A stretch of DNA of 64,000 nucleotides. Origin: Flammeovirga sp. OC4 (lineage in GTDB: Bacteria; Bacteroidota; Bacteroidia; Cytophagales; Flammeovirgaceae). Positions 43,752 to 52,611 of this stretch are shown here, piece after piece; position 1 is the stretch's first letter; every line of letters begins with the position of its first letter. A program made the position numbers and the translations under genes. The stretch covers positions 40,147 through 104,146 of the forward strand of contig NZ_JTAM01000029.1 of assembly GCF_000812565.1 (NCBI RefSeq). Reading direction: 5' to 3'. Below the pieces are notes generated by a model, which was not told the DNA's origin, made no database searches, and saw only the letters and a list, made by a program, of their open reading frames with translations.

Positions 43752-44495
43752 ATGAAAAAAATTGCTTTAATCACAGGAGCCGCACAGGGCATTGGTTTTG
43801 AAACTGCAAAGTTATTAGGAGAACAAAATTACAGTGTGATCCTTGCTGATATTCAAACAAATGTACCTGAGAAAGCAGAAGAATTGAAAGCGATTGGCAT
43901 AGAAGCTTATTCCTTCGAATTCAACTTAGCAGATTCATCTACTTTCCAACCTTTGGTGGATTTCATTTCTGATCGTTTTGGTCACTTGGATGCCTTGATC
44001 AACAATGCAGCACTATTGGTGGATATGGGAAAGCACCCTTCGGATTTATCTGAAGAACTTTTCAGAAAAGTAATGGAAGTAAACTACATCGGACCATTTT
44101 TATTAACTCAGAAATTAGTTCCATTACTCAAGAAAAGTGAAGCAGGAAGAATTGTAAATCTATCAACACAAGTCGCTCAACTTGCTCAGTTATCAGATAT
44201 GAATTCACCACTCAAGGAGGATATTTGTGCCGCTTATCAAAGCTCAAAAGTTGGAGTAAATGCAATGACTGTTTTGTATGCCAAGGAACTAGAATCATAT
44301 GGAATCAAAGTCAACAGTTGTTGTCCAGGTTGGGTAGACAGTGCCATGAATACCGAAGACCTGCCGGATTACGGAGAAGGAAGCCGACCGAAAACATTAA
44401 GAGAAGGTGCAGATACGTCAGTATGGTTAGCCACACTTCCTAAAGAGGGACCTACTGCTGGTTTTTTCACCGATAGAGAAAGAATTGATTGGTAA
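43752..44495 (+). CDS. Short-chain dehydrogenase/reductase 3
   Basis: The 247-residue SDR has TGAAQGIG (about 8-15), NNAALLVDMG, NLSTQVAQL, YQSSK catalytic pair (about 163-167) and CCPGWVDSAMN. The last pattern and the long loop before YQSSK place it with the carbonyl-reductase-like SDRs, which often use NADPH. It ends 18 bases before the deaminase gene. Confidence 0.87.
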   Translation: MKKIALITGAAQGIGFETAKLLGEQNYSVILADIQTNVPEKAEELKAIGIEAYSFEFNLADSSTFQPLVDFISDRFGHLDALINNAALLVDMGKHPSDLSEELFRKVMEVNYIGPFLLTQKLVPLLKKSEAGRIVNLSTQVAQLAQLSDMNSPLKEDICAAYQSSKVGVNAMTVLYAKELESYGIKVNSCCPGWVDSAMNTEDLPDYGEGSRPKTLREGADTSVWLATLPKEGPTAGFFTDRERIDW

Positions 44496-44513
44496 ACTTA
44501 AGATACTACGATT

Positions 44514-45122
44514 ATGTGTAATACAAATGAAAAGCCGATACTGAAATTCGATACTCCAGATTACAATTATGATGAGTTGGAGCAACAACTGAATGATTAT
44601 GAGGCTAATCCAGAAGGATACAAACACGATGCTCCTTCGATTATATCTATCCGTCAAGGAATCAGAGCAGGGAGAGCAGGAAGTGTGGCTGTAGGCGGTT
44701 GTCTTTTACATCATGACGAAGTGATTGCGGAGAATATGTCAAAAGCCAATTCACCTTATCACCGATTGGATTTACACGCGGAGATGGTACTCTTAAATGA
44801 ATTGGAAGATAGACTTTGTGACGATAAGACACCAAGAATGAGAGACTATACCTTATTTACTTCTCAGGAACCTTGCCCGATGTGTTTGGCGAGAATTTGT
44901 TTCAGCCAAGTAGGCAAAACCTATTATGTATACAGAGATGCTCACAGTATAGAAGCAGGTGCTCAAACGAACTACGAAAGGTTGCCGGAAGGCTTTCAAA
45001 TCTTAGGCTCAAGATTGGTTGTGGAAGAGGCAGATTGTTCTCCTAAGTTAAAAGAAATAGCTCGTCAAGTATGGCTCAATTCGATTGACCATTGTGTAGA
45101 TGAGTGGTTAGAAAGATATTAG
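44514..45122 (+). CDS. Zinc-dependent deaminase of the CDA/guanine deaminase fold
   Basis: The 202-residue protein has the cytidine-deaminase-like zinc motif: LHAEMVLL (about 88-95, zinc His and catalytic Glu) and PCPMCLARIC (two zinc Cys). Members of this group remove ammonia from nucleobases, nucleosides or other amidine-like rings. The N-terminal 50 residues (many Asp, Glu, Tyr) have no match that I recognise. Its place beside an arginase-fold hydrolase suggests stepwise removal of amino or amidino nitrogen from one compound. The next gene starts two bases after its stop. Confidence 0.85.
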   Translation: MCNTNEKPILKFDTPDYNYDELEQQLNDYEANPEGYKHDAPSIISIRQGIRAGRAGSVAVGGCLLHHDEVIAENMSKANSPYHRLDLHAEMVLLNELEDRLCDDKTPRMRDYTLFTSQEPCPMCLARICFSQVGKTYYVYRDAHSIEAGAQTNYERLPEGFQILGSRLVVEEADCSPKLKEIARQVWLNSIDHCVDEWLERY

Positions 45123-45123
45123 T

Positions 45124-45765
45124 ATGAGGGCAAATTCACAAAAACTAAGAGATTATTCTTACTTCCTGGACTATGTAAAACATTTAGGAATGTTACTGTT
45201 TGCCATCAGTATGACTACACCAATATTAGGTTTGGTTGTGTTTGATGTGGAAACGGAAATTGTAGAAGGAGATAAAGTCATCGATTCTCAATTGATATGG
45301 GATAAACCATTTCTTCCTTATGTGGCAGGGTTTGTCATTCTTGTCATCCACTGGTTTAAGTTTGTAGAAGTTCACCACTCCATGAAAAATATCGACTTTA
45401 ATCAGGTATTGATCACATTTGGATTCTTCTTCCTTTTATGCCTGTACCCTTATTTTGAGATGAACATTGAATTCACCTCGGATCAACCTCACTCTAGAGC
45501 CATTTTCAGTGCGGTTTGGGGACTATTAGGGATTTTTTCCTTTTGGAAATTACACCATGCTAAGAATAATGGGATGTTGAAAGATGAATTGTCAGATGAG
45601 AGAATCAAGGTCTTATCTAATGAAATTCTCGCAGACCCTGTAGTAGCCTTAGTATGTGTAGGACTATCGTACGTATCCTTCACAGCTTGGTTAGTGGGTA
45701 TGGTAGTACTCGTGCCTATCGCCAATTATATATTAACAAGAATCAGCATCAAGGCTGGATTTTAA
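45124..45765 (+). CDS. Integral membrane protein of unknown function
   Basis: The 213-residue protein has five or six predicted spans (about 18-40, 58-78, 90-108, 124-142 and 172-205, the last long enough for two). The short motif HWFKFVEVHHS and the acidic loop ELSDERIKVLSNEI lie between spans. The general layout recalls TMEM175/DUF1211 channels, but their N-terminal signature is absent. It is translationally coupled to the deaminase gene, so it may be a carrier or channel for the pathway. This is inference. Confidence 0.6.
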   Translation: MRANSQKLRDYSYFLDYVKHLGMLLFAISMTTPILGLVVFDVETEIVEGDKVIDSQLIWDKPFLPYVAGFVILVIHWFKFVEVHHSMKNIDFNQVLITFGFFFLLCLYPYFEMNIEFTSDQPHSRAIFSAVWGLLGIFSFWKLHHAKNNGMLKDELSDERIKVLSNEILADPVVALVCVGLSYVSFTAWLVGMVVLVPIANYILTRISIKAGF

Positions 45766-45774
45766 ATTTTTATT

Positions 45775-46518
45775 ATGAAACATCTATTCATCTGTTTATT
45801 ATTTCTACTCTCAACAAATTTCATTTTCGCACAAGAAGAAATTGACGCTTCTAAACCAACCAACTTTTATACACAGTTGTACAATCATTTAGAATATAAC
45901 TATTCGAAAAATGGTCCTGATACTTATGGGTATAGAGCGGAGTTTATGTTTGCACCAAGTGAAGCTCATTTAATTTTAGCAGAGCTTCCATTATTATACA
46001 ATACAGGTACAGACAAAACAGGTATTGGAGACTTTAGAGCAAGATACTTTTACTTGCCTTATAAAAACTACGATAAGTTCCTGGGAGCATTCGGACCGTC
46101 GGTAGATATTTTTGCTCCAACAGGAAATTATGACCATGGATTAGGAACGGGTGCTTGGTTGGTACAGCCAGGTGTGACTGTAGGATTGATGATTGCAGAT
46201 TGGATTCAAGCTTTTCCGATTCTCTCTTATCAGTATACTTCAAGTCCAGTGATTGAAAGACCAGGACTATTCCAAGATCCTCAACATGGTATCTCTTTTC
46301 AGGTGATTGCACCGATTATTTTGAGTGAAAAAATGTTCTTACAAGTCACTCCAATTTATACAGCAAGTAACCTGGGCATGGAAAGAAATGACAGATACAT
46401 CCAAGAGTTTATCGCTCAGTATGCATTGTCGGACAAACTACAAGTGAGTGGATTCTATAGAGGAATCTTCAAAGACGATAATCATACAGCCCGCTTAGCT
46501 CTGGTTGTATTTCTTTAA
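45775..46518 (+). CDS. Outer-membrane beta-barrel, 'transporter' type
   Basis: The 247-residue protein has a signal peptide (MKHLFICLLFLLSTNFIFA, then Q) and alternating beta-strands to the C terminus (RLALVVFL, ending in a hydrophobic residue as barrels do). GIGDFRARYFYLPYKN and FAPTGNYDHGLGTGAW resemble the MetA-pathway-type phenol-degradation/'transporter' barrel family. It probably lets the substrate cross the outer membrane. It follows the membrane protein by nine bases. Confidence 0.7.
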   Translation: MKHLFICLLFLLSTNFIFAQEEIDASKPTNFYTQLYNHLEYNYSKNGPDTYGYRAEFMFAPSEAHLILAELPLLYNTGTDKTGIGDFRARYFYLPYKNYDKFLGAFGPSVDIFAPTGNYDHGLGTGAWLVQPGVTVGLMIADWIQAFPILSYQYTSSPVIERPGLFQDPQHGISFQVIAPIILSEKMFLQVTPIYTASNLGMERNDRYIQEFIAQYALSDKLQVSGFYRGIFKDDNHTARLALVVFL

Positions 46519-46550
46519 TATGATATTAAAAACTATAAAAAATAAAGATC

Positions 46551-47936
46551 ATGAGTGATATCAAAATGAATCCTTTGTTAAGCGTTAAAGATGGTGATCT
46601 TCACATCGAAGGCGTAAATACTGTTGAAATTGCAGAGAAATTTGGTACTCCTTTGTTTGTAGTATCAGAAAATATTTTAGTTCAAAACTATTTAGCATTT
46701 CAAAATACTTTTCAGCAATACTATCCTGAAGGACGCATCCGTGTAATGGCGGCAGTAAAAGCCAACCCTACGGTAGCAGTAAGAAGAGTATTGACACAAG
46801 CAGGTTGTGGTTGTGATACTTTTGGTGCTGGAGAATTGGAAACAGCAATCAGAGGTGGAGTTCCTTACGAGGATATTGCGGTAAATGGATCTATCAAGTC
46901 GGACGATATTATCCGCAAAGCCATTGATTTAGGAATTCATATCGTTTTGGATAACAAAGACGAGTTAAGTACTTGTGAAAGAATCGCAAAAGAACTAGGA
47001 AAAGAAGCACACGTGATGTTGCGTATCAAGCCTTATATGAAAGACCTTGATGAGCCATCAGATTTCTTCCCAGCACGTTTGATTCGTGAGATGACTCAAA
47101 CTGTAAAATATGGTATCCCTACTTCAGAAGTAAGAGAGATGTTACCACAGTTTGCAGATTGCCCTAATGTAAAATTAGTTGGTGTTCACACACACGCTGG
47201 CCGTCACTCTAAGAAACCTATTTTCTGGCAGTCATTAGTACAGTCTATTGTAGATATGATCAAAGAAATTCATGACGGTGTGGGTAATAATTGGTCACCT
47301 TCTATTGTATCTGTTGGTGGTGGTTTCCCTGCTGAAATGGATAAAGAATCTCGTGTGGCAGTAACAGATTATGAAACTCCACATTTAGAAGATTTTGCGA
47401 AAGTAATTACTGAAACGTTCAGAAATGGAATGAAAGCAATCGGTCTTTCTTCTGATGGAATTATCCTTGAAATTGAGCCGGGTCGTGCAATGTACAATGA
47501 GAGTGGTATCCACTTATTTAAAGTACACAACATGAAGCACGAAACAGCCAACGGAATGGATTACCAATGGGCTGAAACAGATACTTCAGAGACGTTCTTG
47601 AGTATTGGCGGTTTGAATGTTGTTCCTCCATTTGATTTGGTAGCTTGTAATAAAGCAGATCAGAAATATGATACTCCAGTAGACGTTGTGGGAATTACTT
47701 GTAACTATGACTGTTTGGCCGAACAATACAAAATGCCTCAATTAGCGAAAGGGGATACTTTGGCCTTCTTAAATACAGGATCTTACATTGAGCCTTACAC
47801 TTGTAACTTCAATGCACTACCTCGCCCTGGTATGGTGATGGTAAAAGGGGATACTGTAGAATGGGTGAAAAGACCTGAAACACAAGATGAGGTATTCTCA
47901 AGACACGTTGTTCCAGAACGTTTGAAAGATATTTAA
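46551..47936 (+). CDS. Fold-III PLP-dependent decarboxylase, LysA-like with altered active site
   Basis: The 461-residue protein has the alanine-racemase-like barrel with the PLP lysine in AAVKANP (K70), HTHAGRHS, SVGGGFP and the EPGRAMYNESG phosphate-binding turn, then the C-terminal beta domain. In diaminopimelate decarboxylases the partner subunit gives a CESxDxLA motif; here it is TCNYDCLAEQYKMP, and the usual YNxRPRP is YTCNFNALPRP. It is thus probably not LysA but a decarboxylase or racemase for another amino acid. Its company suggests a guanidino- or diamino-acid intermediate. Confidence 0.8.
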   Translation: MSDIKMNPLLSVKDGDLHIEGVNTVEIAEKFGTPLFVVSENILVQNYLAFQNTFQQYYPEGRIRVMAAVKANPTVAVRRVLTQAGCGCDTFGAGELETAIRGGVPYEDIAVNGSIKSDDIIRKAIDLGIHIVLDNKDELSTCERIAKELGKEAHVMLRIKPYMKDLDEPSDFFPARLIREMTQTVKYGIPTSEVREMLPQFADCPNVKLVGVHTHAGRHSKKPIFWQSLVQSIVDMIKEIHDGVGNNWSPSIVSVGGGFPAEMDKESRVAVTDYETPHLEDFAKVITETFRNGMKAIGLSSDGIILEIEPGRAMYNESGIHLFKVHNMKHETANGMDYQWAETDTSETFLSIGGLNVVPPFDLVACNKADQKYDTPVDVVGITCNYDCLAEQYKMPQLAKGDTLAFLNTGSYIEPYTCNFNALPRPGMVMVKGDTVEWVKRPETQDEVFSRHVVPERLKDI

Positions 47937-47962
47937 TGAATAGAAAAAATAATTGGTTGTTT

Positions 47963-48101
47963 CGTGCACCATAGTTAAAACTATGGGCAGGTGGTAACCC
48001 AACCTCACCAAGACTAAAGTCTTGAAGGTTGGTAAAGGAAGCAACACTTTAGTGTTGTTGGATTTAGTATCACCTGCCCATGACTTCAGTCATGGTGTAC
48101 G
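47963..48101. repeat. Four-hairpin structured element (REP/MITE-like)
   Basis: Four short hairpins lie in a row: CCATAGTTAAAACTATGG (47969-47986), CAAGACTAAAGTCTTG (48009-48024), CAACACTTTAGTGTTG (48042-48057) and CCATGACTTCAGTCATGG (48078-48095). The second is extended by CCAACCT/AGGTTGG. The two outer 31-nt arms (47963-47993 and 48071-48101) are also inverse complements at 23 of 31 positions, with changes that keep each small hairpin paired. Such elements are typical of REP sequences moved by Y1 (RAYT/IS200-like) transposases; none is encoded here. Confidence 0.65.
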
Positions 48102-48104
48102 TTA

Positions 48105-48154
48105 TTTTTTCCTTTCATATCGCTCAACACTTGAAACATAGTGTAAGGAAAAAA
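48105..48154. terminator. Stem-loop downstream of the four-hairpin element
   Basis: TTTTTTCCTT (48105-48114) and AAGGAAAAAA (48145-48154) pair perfectly, with inner ACACT/AGTGT. A small GTGG/CCAC hairpin follows at about 48163-48178. It may end the gene train before the PHP hydrolase gene. Confidence 0.5.
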
Positions 48155-48215
48155 GGCGTGTTGTGGCTCACGAACCACCCCCATTCAAAACCTCTATTTG
48201 ATTACTAAGAAGAGA

Positions 48216-50333
48216 ATGAAAAAATTACTACTAAGTTTTTGCTTGCTTTTTACTTTACCATTGATGTTAACCGCCCATCAGCCTGATAATGCATCTGGTA
48301 CTTTTGAGTTGGATTGGCATACTCATCAAATTGATAAAACCATTGCTACAGGAGTTTTCCAGACGATGGGATTGAGAGTGGACAATGACCCTTCAAGAGC
48401 AGGAGTAAATGAAGTTGATGGAGATAAAATCCTTTATGGTATTGCATTAGGATTTAGTATTAATGATCAGTTTGCTTTTGATATTGATCAAAAAGTAAAA
48501 GTGACCGTGGAGTTGGATGCGAGTAATCTCACTGAGTTTTTCTACGCTTACGACAGAAATGGAGTCGTAGAATCAGTACATAGAGTAGAGATAGCAGAAG
48601 GAACGAAAGGCTTTCAGAAATATGAGTTTGTTTTGGAAAGAGCTCGTTTTGCCAATAGAGGATATGATAAAACAGACTTTGCTCTGTCATCAGGATTAGA
48701 CATGTCCAATAAGCTCCTTTTTATACGTGATATCCAATTTGAATTGATCGGAGAAACAGCAAAAAGAAACCCAAGTGGTCATCTTCAGTTAAACCTATTT
48801 GAGAAAAAATCGAAAGAAAGAATTGCAGCACAGATTGGGTTGTATGATGCATCAGGCAGAATGCCACTTCCAACAGAAAGTGCAATTGAGTTCCAGTTTT
48901 TTGAAAACTTAGTAAGAACAGTTGAAATCAGAGAGGAATTGGATCAAGTATATTGGCCTCATGATAATCACTATACCATGTATATCGATGGTTTTTACCA
49001 AGCGAATATTCCGGCAGGGAAATATACGTTGGTCGTCATGAAAGGGCCTGAATATCCTATTCTTCAAAAAGAAATTGAAATCAAAGAGGGCGTAAATAAC
49101 CCGATCAATATTCAACTGGAACATGTGTTGGATATGCCTAAAAAAGGTTGGTATTCGGGAGACGTACACAACCACTTTTCAAGAAGAAATGCGACTGCTA
49201 ACCCTAATCAAATTGCACATGCAAGAGCGGCGGATTTACATATGCACTGGCTCTATGCTTTAGGTAATTCGGTGACGACACACTTCGACCAATACGCTTG
49301 GGGAGAAGAGGGACAGTACAAAGAAAAAGATTACTACATCGCTTCAGGTCAGGAAGATCCTCGAACGGACTTCTTAGGGCATGTTTTAGCCATGGGGCAC
49401 GATGAGTTTGTCCGCTATCCGAATGAGTATTTCCATTATGATAAAGTCTCAAAAGAGGTACATAAACAAGGAGGTGTTTTTGGAGTGGCTCATATGGATT
49501 TTGCTCAATTCCAACAGAATATTGCTTTGGCAATGTTGGCTCCTGAAGATGAAGTGGACTTTGTAGAGATATTCCAATATCACTCTTTAAATCTGAATGA
49601 TTGGTATGCCTTCTTGAACTTAGGTTTTAAACTAAGTGCAGCGGCAGGGTCGGATTGGCCTTATATGTCATTGCCGGGTGCGGTAAGAACTTTTGTGAAA
49701 ATAGAGGAGGAGTTTACGCCAGATGCTTGGAATAAAGCATTGAAAGACGGAAAGTCGTTTGTATCGAATGGCCCGATGATCGATTTCAATATCAATGGTC
49801 AGGACATTGGTTCTACGCTTCAAGTGAAAAATGGAGAGACACTTTCTATTAAAGCCAAAGGATATATCGTACCAAGTTGGGATCTACTGAACTATGCGAG
49901 CATTATCGTTAATGGAGATGTAGTGAAAGAAATCAAATTGGAGAAAGGGCAGAAAGAAATTGATATCGAATTAGAATTGCCAGCAGATAAAAGCTGTTGG
50001 GTAGCGGTGAAAGTCCATGGTGAAAAATCACATGATATCGTTTTCCAAAGTGATTTTACCAAAAGAATTCAAGCTCACACTTCCCCCATATATATAGAGG
50101 TAGATGGAAAACCTACTTGGTCCGTAGAAAAAGCACCTCAGATTATTGATATGCTCTTGGAAAGACTGGAACAAGTGAAGGAAATGAAGTATGAGAGACA
50201 TGATAATGAGGCTTGGGAAAGTCCAGATAGAACAGAAGAAATGCTGGATGCATTCCGTCCTTATTTAAGAACATGGATTGATCAGACTAAAGAATACTAC
50301 ATCAATAGAAAAAAAGAAATTGTGAGACCTTAA
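48216..50333 (+). CDS. CehA/McbA-family PHP-type metallohydrolase
   Basis: The 705-residue protein has a signal peptide (MKKLLLSFCLLFTLPLMLTA) and a PHP-like metal domain in the middle: GDVHNHFSRRN (about 312-322), ADLHMHWLYALGN, VFGVAHMDFAQ and AAGSDWPYMSLPGAVRTFV. The CehA/McbA family includes the periplasmic carbaryl hydrolase and related amidases or esterases. The N-terminal 300 residues are beta-rich and may bind carbohydrate or protein. The ATG at 48216 starts the signal peptide; the frame reaches a TTG 18 bases earlier, which I reject. It may make the first cut in the substrate outside the cytoplasm. Confidence 0.8.
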   Translation: MKKLLLSFCLLFTLPLMLTAHQPDNASGTFELDWHTHQIDKTIATGVFQTMGLRVDNDPSRAGVNEVDGDKILYGIALGFSINDQFAFDIDQKVKVTVELDASNLTEFFYAYDRNGVVESVHRVEIAEGTKGFQKYEFVLERARFANRGYDKTDFALSSGLDMSNKLLFIRDIQFELIGETAKRNPSGHLQLNLFEKKSKERIAAQIGLYDASGRMPLPTESAIEFQFFENLVRTVEIREELDQVYWPHDNHYTMYIDGFYQANIPAGKYTLVVMKGPEYPILQKEIEIKEGVNNPINIQLEHVLDMPKKGWYSGDVHNHFSRRNATANPNQIAHARAADLHMHWLYALGNSVTTHFDQYAWGEEGQYKEKDYYIASGQEDPRTDFLGHVLAMGHDEFVRYPNEYFHYDKVSKEVHKQGGVFGVAHMDFAQFQQNIALAMLAPEDEVDFVEIFQYHSLNLNDWYAFLNLGFKLSAAAGSDWPYMSLPGAVRTFVKIEEEFTPDAWNKALKDGKSFVSNGPMIDFNINGQDIGSTLQVKNGETLSIKAKGYIVPSWDLLNYASIIVNGDVVKEIKLEKGQKEIDIELELPADKSCWVAVKVHGEKSHDIVFQSDFTKRIQAHTSPIYIEVDGKPTWSVEKAPQIIDMLLERLEQVKEMKYERHDNEAWESPDRTEEMLDAFRPYLRTWIDQTKEYYINRKKEIVRP

Positions 50334-50345
50334 TAGACTAAACAA

Positions 50346-51992
50346 ATGAGTACACAAGAAAAAATGAATTGGAAACCATTGATCGTAATTATTCTCTCAA
50401 TGGTGATGATGTACATTACATCTTTTAGTATTAATGTATTGATAGGACCGATTGTACAGGAATTAAACTGGTCGGTTTCAGGATTACAAATGGTAATTGT
50501 ATCTGCTTCTTTAATTGCCGGGACACTCATGGTGACTGCCGGTAGATTAGGAGATAAAATAGGAAAGAAGAAGGTGTTTTTGATAGGTTCAATTATCTAT
50601 ACTGTCGGTTTAACCATCGTGGTATTGGCACCAAACTCTACGGTTTTCAGTATTGCTTGGGCATTAATTTGGCCTTTCGGAATGGTATTGATTATACCTA
50701 CTTCAATTGCCATTATTATGTACTTCTATGAAGGTTCTCAACGTGCTATGGCCTTCGGTATCTATGGTGCAGTATTGTCAATTGTATCAGCAGTTGCTCC
50801 AGTAGTAGTAGGGTATTTAGCCTCTATCGTTTCATGGAGAATTGCTTTAGGATTGTCTCCAGCATTTGGAGTATTGACGATCATTGCAGCATTTACATTG
50901 CCTGAAACAGAAAAAGATTCATCGATCAAAATAGATATCTTATCAGTGTTCTTGTCAGTGATTGCCTTTGGTACATTCCTTATCGCTACAACAATGGCAT
51001 CACAATACGGTTGGTTGATGGAGAAAAGACCTTTTGAAATTGGTGGTTCAGTGATTCCTTTAGGAGGATTATCTATTGTTCCTGTGATGTATGTTATTGC
51101 GATTGTTCTATTGGTTATTTTCTTTAAAAGAGGAGCAACGCTTACGGCAAAAGGAGAGACTCCATTATTAAGTGCATCGATTTTGAAAAACATTCCATTT
51201 ACAATCGGAATGACGATACAAGCATTACTTTACTTCCTAATCGCAGCAGTATTATTTACAGTTTCTGTATTTGTGCAGTCAGCAGCAGGATTAGATTCAT
51301 TCGATACCGCTTTGACTACACTTCCGATTTCTATCAGTGTAGCAGCAGCAGCCTTTTTTACGGCGAACCTTGGAAGCAAGATTTCTCCAAAAATCATCAC
51401 TATTGTTGGTTTCGTGATTGTATTGGCGGGTACTTACCTGATTACAGAGCAAATCTCAGTAGATATGACACCTTTCACTACGATGACAGGATCGTTGGTA
51501 TTTGGTGCAGGAGCAGGTTTAGTCATGGCTCAAATTGCGAACTTGACGATGATCAAGGTACCATCAGAACAAGATGGAGAAGCTTCAGGATTGTCTGAAA
51601 CGATGAAAGAAATTGTCGGTCAAGGCTTCGCGATCGCTTTTGCTGGATCAATCTTATTCGGAGCGGTATATTCAAATATGGTAGATGGGTATGAAGCTAC
51701 GGAAGATCTGCAGTTAACTTCTGGAGATAAGGAAGAAATTATTATCGAGTTAGAAGATACTTTTATGGAGATCACTCCTGAGCAAGAAAAAGCGTGGGTA
51801 GCTGATCAATTACCAGAAAAGACAAAAGCGGCTTATCAAGAAATCGTAAATAACTCTGCTGAAGATGCTTTCAGACACACGTTTTGGATTGTAAGTATTT
51901 TCACAGTCATTTCATTACTCTTAAGTTTCTTCCTTCCTGGAATGAAGCTAGGAAATCAAGAAGAGGAAGCTACAGACGAGATGACGGCATAG
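50346..51992 (+). CDS. MFS transporter, 14-span DHA2 type
   Basis: The 548-residue transporter has about 14 membrane spans. MFS motif A is GRLGDKIGKKK (about 60-70), and VVLAPN and SPAFGVLTIIAA lie in the expected places. An acidic loop with many Glu residues follows the 13th span. The DHA2 (EmrB/QacA) group mostly exports drugs with a proton gradient, yet the place between a secreted hydrolase and pathway genes also fits uptake of the breakdown product. The start is 12 bases after the hydrolase stop. Confidence 0.87.
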   Translation: MSTQEKMNWKPLIVIILSMVMMYITSFSINVLIGPIVQELNWSVSGLQMVIVSASLIAGTLMVTAGRLGDKIGKKKVFLIGSIIYTVGLTIVVLAPNSTVFSIAWALIWPFGMVLIIPTSIAIIMYFYEGSQRAMAFGIYGAVLSIVSAVAPVVVGYLASIVSWRIALGLSPAFGVLTIIAAFTLPETEKDSSIKIDILSVFLSVIAFGTFLIATTMASQYGWLMEKRPFEIGGSVIPLGGLSIVPVMYVIAIVLLVIFFKRGATLTAKGETPLLSASILKNIPFTIGMTIQALLYFLIAAVLFTVSVFVQSAAGLDSFDTALTTLPISISVAAAAFFTANLGSKISPKIITIVGFVIVLAGTYLITEQISVDMTPFTTMTGSLVFGAGAGLVMAQIANLTMIKVPSEQDGEASGLSETMKEIVGQGFAIAFAGSILFGAVYSNMVDGYEATEDLQLTSGDKEEIIIELEDTFMEITPEQEKAWVADQLPEKTKAAYQEIVNNSAEDAFRHTFWIVSIFTVISLLLSFFLPGMKLGNQEEEATDEMTA

Positions 51993-52001
51993 AATGGATG
52001 C

Positions 52002-52039
52002 ATATTATGCACCATTAAAGTGATGATGGTGCACAATAT
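52002..52039 (+). terminator. 14-bp stem-loop after the MFS gene
   Basis: ATATTATGCACCAT (52002-52015) and ATGGTGCACAATAT (52026-52039) pair with one mismatch around a 10-nt loop. No U tract follows. It is a likely 3' end of the MFS transcript. Confidence 0.6.
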
Positions 52040-52077
52040 ATAATCAGAAATCTTTATTCATTTAACGAAAGAAAGTA

Positions 52078-52284
52078 ATGGGATCATTTAAAGGCGTATC
52101 AATTATTGATACAGACGGTAAGGAAAAGGAATTTATTATCGGAGAAGCATTTCTAGGAGATGAAGCAAGAGTTGTTGAAGAAGTGTATGTAGAGGATTGG
52201 CATCAATATCCGCTTGTAGTTGTGAAAACAAGCTTGGGTGAACAGCATTTTGCAGATGTGAAGTACGAAATTATTTACGGATAA
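52078..52284 (+). CDS. Small protein of unknown function
   Basis: The 68-residue product has no signal peptide or membrane span. It is acidic and beta-rich (VSIIDTDGKEKEFIIGEA, HQYPLVVVKTSLGE). I do not recognise a family. It lies between two stem-loop or repeat regions, in the same direction as its neighbours. Its in-frame codon use resembles the adjacent genes, which supports it being real. Confidence 0.55.
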   Translation: MGSFKGVSIIDTDGKEKEFIIGEAFLGDEARVVEEVYVEDWHQYPLVVVKTSLGEQHFADVKYEIIYG

Positions 52285-52353
52285 AAGTAACTACTCTGCA
52301 AAAGCATCATTTCCTTGATGTAATGAAGCTATTCATTTGATAGTTTATCCATC

Positions 52354-52541
52354 GGCCTTGAAGGGAAAAGCGTGAAGAATTTCATGAAGTGAGCCGTTAA
52401 AAATGATTTTCTTGTTTGAGCAAAGCGAGTTTAAAATCATTTAGGCGAAAGAAATGAAATTTAGCTTTTGACTTCTAAGCCTTGAATTTTTTGCTTCGTT
52501 TTTGTTTCAAGACAAAAATGAAGAAGAAGGAAGTTTGAAAG
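52354..52541 (+). repeat. Dispersed palindromic repeat, copy 1
   Basis: The first part (52354-52481) is an imperfect inverted repeat: GGCCTTGAAGGGAAAAGC pairs with the region ending TCTAAGCC, AATTTCAT with ATGAAATT, and AAATGATTTT (52401-52410) with AAAATCATTT (52433-52442). About 105 bp of it recur in reverse at 61437-61542. The second part has hairpin CTTCGTTTTTGT/ACAAAAATGAAG (52494-52505 and 52512-52523) followed by AAGAAGGAAGTTTGAAAG, which recurs at 56015 and 57680. This fills most of the 327-bp gap before the second NAD kinase gene. Confidence 0.65.
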
Positions 52542-52611
52542 TAGATCCTATAATTACATGTAGAAAGATTGACTGAAAGTTGACGATAATTTAGTTTACA
52601 ATGTACTTATT

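Noticed and set aside
48198..48215. Extension of the PHP hydrolase to a TTG start
   Set aside because: The ATG at 48216 starts a normal signal peptide; the extra six residues add nothing.
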